From: Bradyrhizobium prioriisuperbiae
GTDB taxonomy: Bacteria > Pseudomonadota > Alphaproteobacteria > Rhizobiales > Xanthobacteraceae
Direction of reading: 5' to 3'
DNA length: 64,000 nt
Assembly: GCF_032397745.1 (NCBI RefSeq)
Contig: NZ_CP135921.1
Coordinates: forward strand, 1,488,001-1,552,000
Shown piece by piece: positions 9,357 to 18,446 of this stretch; the stretch's first letter is position 1, and each line of letters opens with the position of its first letter. A program made the position numbers and the translations under genes. The notes under the pieces were generated by a model. That model did no database searches and was not told the origin of the DNA. It worked only from the letters and a program-made list of their open reading frames with translations.

Positions 9357-10403
9357 TCAGTTCGAGGCCGAGAACAGCGGCTTGCCAGCCGAGTCCTTGA
9401 TCTGGCCGGCCCAGACCTTCTGGATCGCGGTGACGACCTTGGCAGGCATCGGCACGTAGTCGAGCTCCTGCGCAGCCGGTCCACCCTTGGCATAGGCCCA
9501 GGCGAAGAACTTCAGCGCTTCGGTCGCAGCAGCGGCATCCTGCGGCTGCTTGTGGATCAGGATGAAGGTCGCGCTCGAGATCGGCCAGGAGCCGTCACCC
9601 GGCTCGTTGGTCAGGATCACGCCGAAACCCGGAGTGCCTTCCCAGTTGGCGTTCGCGGCAGCGGCCGTGAACGATTCAACGGTCGGAGCGACGGTCTTGC
9701 CGGCCTGGTTGATGAGCTTGGTGAAGCCCAGCTTGTTCTGCTTGGCATAGGCGTATTCGACGTAGCCGATCGAACCCTTGGTCTGCGCGACGTTGTTGGC
9801 GACGCCTTCGTTGCCCTTGGCGCCGAGACCGGTGGGCCATTCGACGGCGGTGTTGGCGCCGACCTTGCTCTTCCAGTCCGCGCTCACCTTCGACAGATAG
9901 TCGGTGAACACGAAGGTGGTGCCCGATCCGTCGGAGCGGTGCACGACCACGATCGCCTGCGCCGACAGCTTGGCCGACGGGTTCAGCTTCTTGATCGCCG
10001 CATCGTCCCAGCTCTTGATTTCGCCCTGGAAGATCTTGGCAATGGTCGCACCGTCGAGCACGAGCTCGCCGCCGGCAACGCCGTCGAGGTTGACGACGGC
10101 AACGACGCCGCCCATCACGGTCGGGAACTGGATCAGACCGCCCTTCTCGAGCTCTTCACCCTTGAGCGGCATGTCGGTGGCGCCGAAGGTGACCGTCTTG
10201 GCCTGGATCTGCTTGATGCCGCCACCGGAACCGATGGACTGATAGTTCAGGCCGTTGCCGGTCTCTTTCTTGTAGGAGTCCGCCCACTTCGCGTAGATCG
10301 GGTACGGGAAGGTCGCGCCGGCGCCGGAAATGTCCAAGGCACGGACCGGCAGCGTCGATGCGGCGATCAAGCCAGCAGCGACGATCGCTTTGATGAAATT
10401 CAC
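9357..10403 (-). CDS. pstS: Phosphate-binding periplasmic protein PstS
   Basis: Periplasmic receptor that delivers phosphate to PstCA. A Sec signal peptide is visible ([20 protein letters not shown] with cleavage likely near Ala22). The mature protein opens with the family hallmark [20 protein letters not shown], followed by [13 protein letters not shown] and FGATDMPL, and the [19 protein letters not shown] phosphate-binding loop. Length 348 residues. The start at 10403 is in family register. A Pho box lies 84-112 bases upstream, giving this gene its own PhoB-dependent promoter downstream of phoR. Confidence 0.97.
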   Translation of the reverse strand: MNFIKAIVAAGLIAASTLPVRALDISGAGATFPYPIYAKWADSYKKETGNGLNYQSIGSGGGIKQIQAKTVTFGATDMPLKGEELEKGGLIQFPTVMGGVVAVVNLDGVAGGELVLDGATIAKIFQGEIKSWDDAAIKKLNPSAKLSAQAIVVVHRSDGSGTTFVFTDYLSKVSADWKSKVGANTAVEWPTGLGAKGNEGVANNVAQTKGSIGYVEYAYAKQNKLGFTKLINQAGKTVAPTVESFTAAAANANWEGTPGFGVILTNEPGDGSWPISSATFILIHKQPQDAAAATEALKFFAWAYAKGGPAAQELDYVPMPAKVVTAIQKVWAGQIKDSAGKPLFSASN

Positions 10404-10486
10404 GGGTTGTCTCCATTCTTTGAGCGGGGCTCCGGTCGCTTTCGACGGGCCCCTGCGGCTTCTTAGAAGCCTGCGTTCAAGCTTTT

Positions 10487-10515
10487 ATGAGAGTTTGATG
10501 ACGGTCATGTGACAT
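10487..10515 (-). promoter_or_regulatory. Three-unit Pho box upstream of pstS
   Basis: Read on the minus strand, three seven-base units ATGTCAC, CCGTCAT and CTCTCAT occur at exact 11-base intervals (10509-10515, 10498-10504, 10487-10493). Each matches the PhoB half-site CTGTCAT/C at six of seven positions. The tandem 11-base phasing is the known PhoB arrangement. The block sits 84-112 bases before the pstS start and downstream of the phoR stop, so it should drive pstSCAB-phoU-phoB. Confidence 0.85.
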
Positions 10516-10541
10516 CGTCAACCCGTTGAAAATACGTATAT

Positions 10542-11882
10542 TTAAGCGCTGGCGGGAGATTTTGTCTGTGGAAAACAGGCGGTGAAGGTGGCGCCCTTCT
10601 TGGGCACGCTCTCGATCAACAGACGGCCGCGATGACGGTTAAGAATATGTTTCACCAAGGATAAACCAAGGCCGGTGCCGCCCTGCGCCCGGCTGTCGCC
10701 GACATCGACCCGATAGAACCGCTCGGTCAGCCGCGGCAGGTGTTCGGGGGCGATGCCGGGACCGAAATCGCGCACCAGAACCCGGACCTCGGGCGCCCCG
10801 TCGCCGCCGGCCGCCGTGACCAGCGACACGATCACCCGGCCACCCGACGCCCCGTATTTGAGGGCGTTCTCGATCAGGTTTTCGAACAACCGCAGCAGTT
10901 CCTCACGATCACCGGCGATCATGATCGGCGCCGTCGGCAGTTCGATCTCGATCGTCACCTGGCGCTCATGCGCCAGCGCTTCGAGCCCGTCGGCGACCTG
11001 ACGGATGATCACGACGATGTCCACCAGTGTATCCGGCCTGACATGGGCGCTGAGTTCGACGCGAGACAGCGACAGCAGGTCGTCGATCAGGCGTGCCATA
11101 CGGGTCGCCTGGGCGTGCATGATGGCGAGAAAGCGCTCGCGTGCCTTGGCGTCATCACGCGCCGGTCCCTGCAGCGTGTCGATGAAGCCGGACAGAGCGG
11201 CCAGCGGCGTGCGCAGTTCATGGCTGGCGTTGGCGACAAAATCGGCGCGCATTTCCTCGACCCGGCGCAGCGGCGTCTGGTCGTGAAAGGTCATCAGCAT
11301 GGAATAGTCCGAGCCGCCGAAGGCGGTCGGCACCGCGATCGGCGTGACGATCAGCTCCATCCAGCGGTCGACCGGAACGTGGTCGAGATAGGTGGTCCGC
11401 TTCGGCTCGGCCGAGGCGATCGCCTCGCGCAGCGCCGTGATGATTTCCGGCGACCGCAGCGCGAACTGCGCCAGTTCGTTTTTGCGCAACGCAGGCGCCA
11501 ATTGTCCGGCCGCGGAATTGAAGTGCAGCACCCGTCCGGCGCGGTCGAGCAGCACGGCGGGATCCGGCATGCCCTCGACGATGGCCCGGACCACCGCGGT
11601 CTCGACCGGCGCAATGCCTACCCCTTCGCCTCTCGCCTGCTCCACGTCGCGCAGACGCCAGGGAATCAGCGCTCCCGCCACCAGGCAGATAAATACGGCC
11701 AGGGCGCGCGGGAACGAGACCTCGCCGAAGATGACGAGCCCGCCCAGTGCGAAGCCAGCCGCAAGCAGAATGATCGCGGCCCGGCGCAGCCGGTCCGCCC
11801 ACTGCGCCAGCCAGGGCGATCCGGCTCTAGTCGCCGGCAATCCGGTATTGTGGTTTCGACCTGTCTGGTCAGATGCCGCCAT
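10542..11882 (-). CDS. phoR: Phosphate regulon sensor histidine kinase PhoR
   Basis: Inner-membrane kinase that phosphorylates PhoB. Two transmembrane helices lie at about residues 35-55 and 57-75 with a very short periplasmic loop, as usual for PhoR, which senses via PstSCAB-PhoU. A PAS domain (about 95-200) begins with VEGMPDPAVLLDRAGRVL. The HisKA site is ASHELRTPLAA with the phospho-accepting histidine near residue 221. ATP-binding N and G boxes are LIENALKYG, VRDFGPGIAPEHLP and GGTGLGLSLVK. The start at 11882 has AGGA upstream and overlaps the end of the preceding gene by 14 bases; a longer frame is open to 11930 but lies inside that gene. Confidence 0.92.
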   Translation of the reverse strand: MAASDQTGRNHNTGLPATRAGSPWLAQWADRLRRAAIILLAAGFALGGLVIFGEVSFPRALAVFICLVAGALIPWRLRDVEQARGEGVGIAPVETAVVRAIVEGMPDPAVLLDRAGRVLHFNSAAGQLAPALRKNELAQFALRSPEIITALREAIASAEPKRTTYLDHVPVDRWMELIVTPIAVPTAFGGSDYSMLMTFHDQTPLRRVEEMRADFVANASHELRTPLAALSGFIDTLQGPARDDAKARERFLAIMHAQATRMARLIDDLLSLSRVELSAHVRPDTLVDIVVIIRQVADGLEALAHERQVTIEIELPTAPIMIAGDREELLRLFENLIENALKYGASGGRVIVSLVTAAGGDGAPEVRVLVRDFGPGIAPEHLPRLTERFYRVDVGDSRAQGGTGLGLSLVKHILNRHRGRLLIESVPKKGATFTACFPQTKSPASA

Positions 11883-12924
11883 CACGTTGGTCCTGCAGGA
11901 TCGAGGGCCTCTGCTTGGCCTTTTCGTCAAGTGCGGCCAAAGCTTCTTGCACGCGCTTGTTGCGCGCGCCCACGATGACCTCGCGAAGCGTCAGGAGCGT
12001 GACGGAAAGCACAAACGGAACCAAGTAATACAGCACACGGAACAACAGCATGCCGGCCAGGAGCTCTTCCTTGTCGAACTGCCACAGCCCGATCAGCATG
12101 GCGGCGTCGAACACGCCGAGCCCGCCGGGGGAGTGCGACGCAAATCCCAGCAGGGTCGCCGAGACAAAAATCACCGCCACCACGATAAAGCCGACATGGG
12201 GCTCCTCGGGCAGCAGGATGAACATCGCCAGCGCACAAAAGCCGAGATCGATGATTCCGATCGCGATCTGCAGCAGCGTCAGCGGACCGCCGGGCAGCAC
12301 CACGGTCCAGGTGCCGCGGCCGACCTGGCGCGGCTTGATCCAGACCCAGGCCACGTACCCCACCAGCGCGGCGAGAATGACCACCGCAGCAAGGCGGTTG
12401 AACCAGGCCGGCAACTGATCGACCGCAGCGGCAGCCTCCGGGTGATAAAGCACGCCCAGGCCGAGCACCGCGGCATTGCCCAGCCAGAAGGTGAGACCGG
12501 CCACGAAGCAGACCTTCGCCACATCGACCGCGTTCAGCCCCCAGGCCGAGTAGATGCGGTAGCGCACGGCGCCGCCGGTGAAGACGCTGGCGCCGACATT
12601 GTGTCCGATCGAATAGCTGGTGAAGCCGGCAAGCGCCGCAATCCGATAAGGCACATTCGCCTTGCCGATGGTGCGCAGCGCGAACAGGTCATAGAACGTC
12701 AGGGTGAAATAGCCGGCGGCGACACACAGCCCGGCCAGCGCGATCGCGCGCCGGTCGGTCTCGCGGATCGCTTCCATCAGGTCATCGAAATCGAGATCCC
12801 GCAGCGAATGGTAGAGAATGTAGCATGCGGTCGCGATGATCGTGATGCTGATCACAATGCCGAGTTTTTGCAGTATCTGCCGCTCGCGCAGAACCGCGAT
12901 CGTTCTGCGTATTGATCCCAGCAT
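11869..12924 (-). CDS. Lysylphosphatidylglycerol synthase-type membrane protein (flippase-like, UPF0104)
   Basis: Integral membrane protein of 351 residues with about eight hydrophobic segments, related to the transmembrane half of MprF and to the UPF0104/YbhN family. Diagnostic residues include SYSIGHNVGASVFTGGAVRY in the first third and SHSPGGLGVFDAAMLIGL later. No aminoacyl-transferase domain is attached, so lipid transport or an unknown membrane role is more likely than lysyl transfer. Its last 14 bases overlap phoR, suggesting co-transcription with the phosphate sensor; phosphate limitation changes membrane lipids in many rhizobia, but a link here is inference. C-terminal residues after about 325 are charged and cytosolic. 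Confidence 0.8.
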   Translation of the reverse strand: MLGSIRRTIAVLRERQILQKLGIVISITIIATACYILYHSLRDLDFDDLMEAIRETDRRAIALAGLCVAAGYFTLTFYDLFALRTIGKANVPYRIAALAGFTSYSIGHNVGASVFTGGAVRYRIYSAWGLNAVDVAKVCFVAGLTFWLGNAAVLGLGVLYHPEAAAAVDQLPAWFNRLAAVVILAALVGYVAWVWIKPRQVGRGTWTVVLPGGPLTLLQIAIGIIDLGFCALAMFILLPEEPHVGFIVVAVIFVSATLLGFASHSPGGLGVFDAAMLIGLWQFDKEELLAGMLLFRVLYYLVPFVLSVTLLTLREVIVGARNKRVQEALAALDEKAKQRPSILQDQRDGGI

Positions 12925-13262
12925 CTAGACCTCGAATGCCATCCTCCGCGGCGCAACAAAGCGGATCAGTTCGGCTGACCTCGTTTCCCTGCGCCGGACC
13001 TCCACCGGCCTGAGTGTGGTAGCAGAACAGCGATGCTGTCGCGAGGCCGCGGTCCCTTCAATTCCATCTTTTCGGCGTTTCAATTGGCCGCCACGCATTT
13101 GGTGTATCTGGCGCCGGCATCTCGTCCGTGCCACCCCCACCCTCGTTCGAATGTCATTCTGGGCATCATTGGCAGGAACCGTCATTAGACTTTAGTAACT
13201 ATCCGTTTGGGGGAATGATCAGCCGGGAAAAAGTCCTGCCTCGGAAACAACCTGCCCAAATT
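12925..13262. other. Intergenic region, no gene recognised
   Basis: About 340 bases between the small membrane gene ending at 13263 and the flippase-like gene starting at 12924, both on the minus strand. It presumably contains the promoter for the flippase-phoR transcript. I see no convincing coding frame, hairpin or Pho box; short frames in it lack family resemblance. Confidence 0.5.
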
Positions 13263-13559
13263 TCATTTCGCCGCAGCGTGACGGGAAATCGCCCGATCCC
13301 GCAGCCACGACCCCACCGCACAGCCCACCAGATAGAGGGCGAACATGACAAGACCAAGATCGAACCAGTAGCCCGGACGCCCCGGAATCACCCGCGCCAG
13401 GGTGACCCCGGCGAACACCGCCAGGACGACGGCGATACGCCGCAGCATGACCTTCGACAGCGGCTGGCCGCGGTGAACCACGGAGATCCAGCCCATGGCG
13501 AGGCCCAGCAGCAAGGCGCCCAGCAGCCATCCCCAATGAAATATCGCCAGATACGCCAT
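13263..13559 (-). CDS. Small integral membrane protein, function unknown
   Basis: 98 residues with three hydrophobic helices (about 8-25, 42-58 and 66-84) and a basic C-terminus. The sequence begins MAYLAIFHWGWLLGALLLG; I do not recognise a named family. It starts two bases after the stop of the OmpA/BON gene, so it is almost certainly co-translated with it. Mycobacterial ArfA (OmpATb) is likewise followed by small membrane proteins ArfB and ArfC; whether this is an analogue cannot be judged from sequence alone. Confidence 0.75.
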   Translation of the reverse strand: MAYLAIFHWGWLLGALLLGLAMGWISVVHRGQPLSKVMLRRIAVVLAVFAGVTLARVIPGRPGYWFDLGLVMFALYLVGCAVGSWLRDRAISRHAAAK

Positions 13560-13561
13560 CG

Positions 13562-14959
13562 CTATTCCTTCACCACGAACTCGATGCGGCGGTTCTGCGC
13601 CTTGCCTTCGTCGGTCTCGTTGGAGGCGATCGGCTGGGTGCTGCCATATCCGACCGCGGTCAGGCGCTCCAGCGGCAGGCCGGCCCGCACCAGATAGTCA
13701 TCAACCGCCTGCGCCCGCTTTTCGGACAAAGCCTGGTTTGCGGCATCGTCACCGGCGGAGTCGGTGTGACCGGCGATCTCGATATTGGCGGCGGGGCAGC
13801 GCAAGGCGGTCTCGACCAGCCGATCGAGCAGCCCCAGCGAATCCGGATCGATTTTGGCCTGTCCGGTTTCGAAGCGGATCCGGCCCTTGCGGAACAGGTC
13901 GGCGAACAGCTGCTGGCACACCGTGGAATCGACCACGCTCGCGGCCGGCCGCACCGAGACCTCCGCATTGGCCTTCCAGCCTTGCGGCAGATCGGTCGCG
14001 AGGGCAGCACGGATCTGGTCGGCGGCAACACCATAGAGCGCATCGCCGGACAGCTTGACCTCGCGATCGGCGATCACCAGCGATCCCGTCGACAGCCGCG
14101 ATAGCGCTCCAAGCGCAGCGATTGCGGCGTTGGAAAACCCGGACGGCGCACCGACGCTGGCCTTTAGATTGTCGACCACTTTTCCATCGAAGAATTTTCG
14201 CGTCACTGCCGCGACCAGCGCGGCGTGGACGGTGTTGTCCGGGACGTAGCCGCTGATGCTGACCGTCCCGGCGACGGGATCCTTGTTGACCTGGAAGATG
14301 TAAGGCGGCGCCTTGATGGCGTTTTCGGTGACGGAATAACCCTCGGGCAGGTTCTTCAGTGCCGCGGCGATGGCCTCCCGGCCACCGAGATCGCGCGCCA
14401 TGCCGCTGAGGCTCACGCTGGTGTCCGACAAGACTGCCTTGCCGTCCTTCAACTTGCCGATCTGATCGAGCAGCAGCTGGGCCGCCGCATCGAACCGTGG
14501 CGGCGCCCCACGCGCCAGCCCCATCCGGTCGGAGACCTCGGTGCCGGCGACGGCCGCCTTGGCTGCGTCGAACAGCCGCGTCTTGACCGTCGGAAGCGGC
14601 GCACTGCCCCAGAGCGTGACGCGAACCACATCACGCTCCGCGACCCAGATGAAGGGCTTGGCTTCCGGCACAAGTCGCGTCTCGTCAATGACCAGCCGGA
14701 CGCCCGGCACCGTCTCGGCCTGCCCCAGCGCGCTCAGCCGTCCTGGTTCCGAAAAAGCCTCCGCGGCCAGCGTCACGTCCCGCCCGGACGCCGAAACCCG
14801 GATCTTGTCCAGAACGGCGTCCTTCAATGCGGCCGTGGTGTGGGCCGCAAGGTCTTCTTCGAGTGGAACCGTGCTGTGCCAGGCAGCAACGCCCCAAAGG
14901 ATGGCTAACGGAAGCAGACCCGGCCACCATTTGTCGCACCACCTGAAAAATCCGCGCAT
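13562..14959 (-). CDS. OmpA-family protein with N-terminal anchor and BON-type domains
   Basis: 465-residue envelope protein. A single hydrophobic helix (about 13-27) anchors the N-terminus. Residues about 35-330 contain repeated segments resembling BON domains (for example VTLAAEAFSEPGRLSALGQA and GTVSISGYVPDNTVHAALVA). The C-terminal OmpA peptidoglycan-binding domain (about 350-465) includes ETGQAKIDPDSLGLLDRL, IEIAGHTDSAGDDAAN and the closing AVGYGSTQPIASNETDEGKA and NRRIEFV. This anchor-BON-OmpA layout recalls mycobacterial ArfA rather than a classical beta-barrel OmpA. It is likely tethered in the inner membrane or periplasm and bound to the cell wall. It is followed immediately by a small membrane gene. 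Confidence 0.88.
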   Translation of the reverse strand: MRGFFRWCDKWWPGLLPLAILWGVAAWHSTVPLEEDLAAHTTAALKDAVLDKIRVSASGRDVTLAAEAFSEPGRLSALGQAETVPGVRLVIDETRLVPEAKPFIWVAERDVVRVTLWGSAPLPTVKTRLFDAAKAAVAGTEVSDRMGLARGAPPRFDAAAQLLLDQIGKLKDGKAVLSDTSVSLSGMARDLGGREAIAAALKNLPEGYSVTENAIKAPPYIFQVNKDPVAGTVSISGYVPDNTVHAALVAAVTRKFFDGKVVDNLKASVGAPSGFSNAAIAALGALSRLSTGSLVIADREVKLSGDALYGVAADQIRAALATDLPQGWKANAEVSVRPAASVVDSTVCQQLFADLFRKGRIRFETGQAKIDPDSLGLLDRLVETALRCPAANIEIAGHTDSAGDDAANQALSEKRAQAVDDYLVRAGLPLERLTAVGYGSTQPIASNETDEGKAQNRRIEFVVKE

Positions 14960-15131
14960 TCCGCTACCTTCATCGATCCCGCAGCAGTGAAATCAAACAC
15001 TTGCGGGGGTGTCAATTTAGAAATGAGAAGGGGGCGCCCTAACGATCCTGCAGGTCAGGCTAACCGTTTTTTCAACGGTTTCTGTCACTGCTTGCGCTTC
15101 GTCTTAACGACCGCCGGTATATCCCCGTTTC

Positions 15132-16187
15132 ATGACGCAGCTTCGCAACAGCATCATTCGGGCTGGATTCGATGCCCTTTACTTCTCAGGGGCCCACCAC
15201 CTGTTGCGGCCGCTATTGTCCGGCGTGGGCGTCATCCTGATGCTGCATCACGTCCGCCCGGCCCGGCCGGATGCTTTCCAGCCTAACCGGCATCTGGAAA
15301 TCACCCCGGAGTTCCTGCGCGCCACCCTCGCCCATGTCCGCGCTCTGGGGCTCGACATCGTCACCATCGACGAGTTGCACCGCCGCCTGCGCGACGGCGA
15401 CTTTTCCCGCCGTTTCGCCTGCTTCACCTTCGACGACGGCTACCGGGACAATCGCGACTACGCGCTGCCCGTGATGCGCGACTATGACGCACCCTTGACG
15501 GTGTATGCCGCAACCGACTTTGCCGACGGCACCGGCCCGCTCTGGTGGATCGGGCTCGAACAATTGGTGGTGCAAGCCGACGTGATCGACGCGCCGATTG
15601 ACGGGGGTATCAAGCTCGAGGCCAGCACGGTGCCGGCGAAGCAGATCGCGTTCGACCGTCTGCATGGCTGGCTGCGCAGCCTTCCGAGCGACGCCCACGT
15701 GCGCGACGCCGTGCAGCAGCTGTGCATTAGCCACAATATTCAGGGAACGGCGTTCGGCCGCGACTTGTGCCTGTCGTGGGATGAAATGCGCACGTTCGCC
15801 GCCGACCCGCTGGTCACGATCGGCGCGCACACACTCTCCCATTGCAACCTGGCGCGAGCCAGCGAAGCCGATGCGTCCCATGAAATGGGCGAGAGCCGCG
15901 CCCGTATTGAGAATGCGCTTCAGCGTCCGGTGCTGCATTTCGCCTATCCCTATGGCGACAAGATCGCGGCATCGACCCGCGAATTCGATCTCGCGCGCAC
16001 GCTTGGCTTCAAGACGGCGCTGACCACGCGGCCGGGCATGCTGTTTGCGGAGAGCGCCGATCACCTGACGGCGTTGCCGCGAATTTCGCTGAATGGAAAT
16101 TATCAGGACAAGCGGTTTCTCTCGGTGCTCACCTCCGGCGCCGCCACCGCAGTGTGGAATGGATTTCGCCGCGTCGCCGCGGCCTGA
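15132..16187 (+). CDS. Polysaccharide deacetylase family protein
   Basis: NodB-type carbohydrate esterase domain (CE4). The metal-binding and catalytic motifs are visible: TFDDGY at residues 99-104, and the histidine motif in IGAHTLSHCNLA, plus HFAYPYGDK later. Length 351 residues. VGVILMLHHVRPARPD near the N-terminus is typical of the subfamily annotated as chitooligosaccharide or xylan deacetylases, often near polysaccharide or lipid-glycan genes. No clear signal peptide, so a cytosolic or membrane-peripheral location is possible. The substrate cannot be read from sequence. It is divergent from the OmpA gene, with a roughly 170-base intergenic region. Confidence 0.88.
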   Translation: MTQLRNSIIRAGFDALYFSGAHHLLRPLLSGVGVILMLHHVRPARPDAFQPNRHLEITPEFLRATLAHVRALGLDIVTIDELHRRLRDGDFSRRFACFTFDDGYRDNRDYALPVMRDYDAPLTVYAATDFADGTGPLWWIGLEQLVVQADVIDAPIDGGIKLEASTVPAKQIAFDRLHGWLRSLPSDAHVRDAVQQLCISHNIQGTAFGRDLCLSWDEMRTFAADPLVTIGAHTLSHCNLARASEADASHEMGESRARIENALQRPVLHFAYPYGDKIAASTREFDLARTLGFKTALTTRPGMLFAESADHLTALPRISLNGNYQDKRFLSVLTSGAATAVWNGFRRVAAA

Positions 16188-16300
16188 TGCAGGCCGGCAA
16201 TCGTCTGGCCGCCAATCCTTGACTCCCTGCCCTCCCAGGGCTCACACCATGCCAAAGCCGCGCTGAAGAGCGCCGGAAAAGCTTTCATGGGAGGACAAGC

Positions 16301-17107
16301 ATGTTCAAAGATCTCTTTTCTCTAAAAGGCCGCATCGCCGTCGTCACCGGCGGCTCGCGCGGTATCGGCAAGATGATCGCGGCGGGGTTTCTCGCCCAGG
16401 GCGTCGCCAAGGTCTACATCACCGCGCGCAAGGCCGGTCCCTGCGAAGAGACGGCGAAAGAGTTGACCGCGCAATATGACGGCGAGTGCATTGCATTGCC
16501 GATCGACATTTCGACCACCGCCGGCATCGAGATGCTGGCCTCCGAGCTCAAGAAGCGCGAACCCAAGATCGACATCCTGGTCAACAACGCCGGCGCTGCC
16601 TGGGGCGCCGATTTCGACGAATTCCCGGAGAGCGGCTGGGACAAGGTGATGAACCTCAACGTCAAGACGCCGTTCTTTTTGACCAAGGCGCTGGCTGCGC
16701 AGCTGCGCGCGGCCGCCACCGCCGAGAAGCCGGCCAAGGTCATCAACATCGCCTCGATCGACGGCATCTTCGTCAATCCGATGGAGACCTATTCCTATGC
16801 CGCCAGCAAATCGGGACTGATCCACCTGACGCGGCGGATGGCGGTGAAGCTGATCAAGGACCATGTGGTGGTGACCGCGATTGCGCCGGGGCCGTTCAAG
16901 TCCGACATGAACAAGGCGGCGCGCGACAACGCCGACGCCGTGGCGACACGCGTGCCCGCCGGCCGGGTCGGCACCGACGAGGACATGGCAGGCGCGGCGA
17001 TTTATCTCGCATCACGCGCCGGAGATTATGTGGTGGGGGCGACGATCGCCGTGGACGGCGGGATTGTCTATGCCAATGCCGGCATCAAGGGTGATGGCTG
17101 GGATTAA
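16301..17107 (+). CDS. Short-chain dehydrogenase/reductase
   Basis: Classical SDR of 268 residues. The cofactor site TGGSRGIG is near the N-terminus, ILVNNAGAAWG follows, and the catalytic SIDG serine with the YSYAASK Tyr/Lys pair is intact. The sequence resembles RhlG-type or 3-oxoacyl reductases (LFSLKGRIAVVTGG at the start, IAVDGGIVYANAGIKG at the end), but the substrate cannot be assigned. GGGAGGAC lies about five bases before the ATG. It stands alone between the deacetylase gene and the convergent box operon. Confidence 0.88.
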   Translation: MFKDLFSLKGRIAVVTGGSRGIGKMIAAGFLAQGVAKVYITARKAGPCEETAKELTAQYDGECIALPIDISTTAGIEMLASELKKREPKIDILVNNAGAAWGADFDEFPESGWDKVMNLNVKTPFFLTKALAAQLRAAATAEKPAKVINIASIDGIFVNPMETYSYAASKSGLIHLTRRMAVKLIKDHVVVTAIAPGPFKSDMNKAARDNADAVATRVPAGRVGTDEDMAGAAIYLASRAGDYVVGATIAVDGGIVYANAGIKGDGWD

Positions 17108-17153
17108 TCTCTTCTTAGTTGGAAGAGAGGCACCGCGCTTCTGCAACGAATGC

Positions 17154-17184
17154 CGTCATGCCCGGCCTTGTGCCGGGCATGACG
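17154..17184. repeat. Palindrome between SDR gene and boxA
   Basis: CGTCATGCCCGGC at 17154-17166 is matched by GCCGGGCATGACG at 17172-17184, a 13-base-pair perfect stem with a CTTGT loop. It lies between convergent genes and has no T-run. It probably belongs to a dispersed palindromic family and may stop or stabilise both transcripts. Confidence 0.75.
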
Positions 17185-17229
17185 CCGAGAGCAATGATTG
17201 GCTCTTCGCGAGCGATCGTGCTGAAAGCG

Positions 17230-18426
17230 TCAATACGTCTCGACGTGATACCGCCCGCTCTCGCGCATCGTTGCCTTGAGCGTCGCCCAATCAAGCGAAG
17301 CGTGGCGGCAGACGTCGGCGAAGGCTTCGTCGACGCCGCTTTCCATGCCTTTCAGGCCGCAGATGTAAATGTGGGTATGGGAATTATTCAGCAGGGCGCT
17401 GAGGCGCGCACCTTCGCTGCGGATGCGGTCCTGCACATAAGTGCGCGGCTCGCCCGGCACCCGTGAATAACAGAAGTGCCGTGTCAGCAGTTTTTCCGGC
17501 ACCTTCTGCAGCGGCCCGAAATACGGCAGCTCCTCCGGACGCCGCGCGCCGAAGAACAGCAGCAGATGCCCCGCCGCCTCCGGCATGGCGCGGCGACGCC
17601 GCTCGGTGAAGCCGCGGAACGGAGCTGATCCCGTGCCGGTGCAGATCATCAGGATGTTGGAGGCCGGATCGTTCGGGATCAGGAAGGTGGCGCCGAACGG
17701 ACCGGTGATCTCGACCTTGGCGCCGCGTGGCAGGTCGCAAAGATAATTCGAGCAGACGCCCTTGTCCTCGCGCTTGACCGTCAAGGACAGGTTGTTGGCA
17801 TTCGGCTTCTCGCCATCGCGGGCGCTGGCGATGGAGTAGAGCCGCGCGGCGTGCGGCTTGCCCTCGGCGTTCAGGCCGGGCGGGATGATGCCGATGCTCT
17901 GACCCTCCAGCACCGGAAACGGCTGGTCACCAAAATCCAGAATAATGTGCCGGACGTCAGAGTCCGCCTCGGCGTGGGTCAGCCGGAAATTGCCGGTGAT
18001 GGTGGCCTTGGCCGGTTTGCCGCGGTTATAGAGATTGACCGTCGGCTTGCTTGCGGAGGCCGGCGCCACGGGTTTGCCGCCGAGCCCCTTGCGGGCTTCC
18101 TCGAGCAAGGCGCCAACATCGTCCTCCAGCGCCTCGATCGCACCGCCAGCCTCGCCGCTGGCGATCTCTTCCTGTGCCGGCAGGTCGCTCCAGGAGAATT
18201 GCTCTTCCAGCGAATACGCCTTCGACACCACGCGCCAGTTGTCGATGGCGCCGGTCGGACAGGGCGAAATGCAGTCCATGCAGTAGTTGCAGATCTCCGC
18301 ATTGACGACATAGTTGTTGTCGTCATGGGTGACGGCATCGATCGGGCACGTCTCCTCGCACGTGTTGCACCGGATACAAATCTCCGGGTCGATCACGTGC
18401 TGCTTGAGGAGACCTTCAACATGCAT
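17230..18426 (-). CDS. boxA: Benzoyl-CoA 2,3-epoxidase reductase component BoxA
   Basis: NADPH:acceptor reductase that feeds electrons to BoxB in the aerobic CoA-dependent benzoate pathway. Two [4Fe-4S] clusters are spelled out by cysteines 17, 20, 23, 27 and 46, 49, 52, 56. A short linker (about 60-130, acidic then Ala/Pro-rich) leads to a ferredoxin-NADP-reductase-like half with RLYSIAS (FAD), [24 protein letters not shown] (NADP) and the terminal YHVETY. Length 398 residues. It is the last gene of the boxCBA series, 20 bases after boxB. Confidence 0.97.
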   Translation of the reverse strand: MHVEGLLKQHVIDPEICIRCNTCEETCPIDAVTHDDNNYVVNAEICNYCMDCISPCPTGAIDNWRVVSKAYSLEEQFSWSDLPAQEEIASGEAGGAIEALEDDVGALLEEARKGLGGKPVAPASASKPTVNLYNRGKPAKATITGNFRLTHAEADSDVRHIILDFGDQPFPVLEGQSIGIIPPGLNAEGKPHAARLYSIASARDGEKPNANNLSLTVKREDKGVCSNYLCDLPRGAKVEITGPFGATFLIPNDPASNILMICTGTGSAPFRGFTERRRRAMPEAAGHLLLFFGARRPEELPYFGPLQKVPEKLLTRHFCYSRVPGEPRTYVQDRIRSEGARLSALLNNSHTHIYICGLKGMESGVDEAFADVCRHASLDWATLKATMRESGRYHVETY

Positions 18427-18446
18427 GACTTGTTATCCACTCGGAC

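Noticed and set aside
9189..10466. 425-residue plus-strand frame opposite pstS
   Set aside because: Shadow of pstS and its leader; no recognisable domain.
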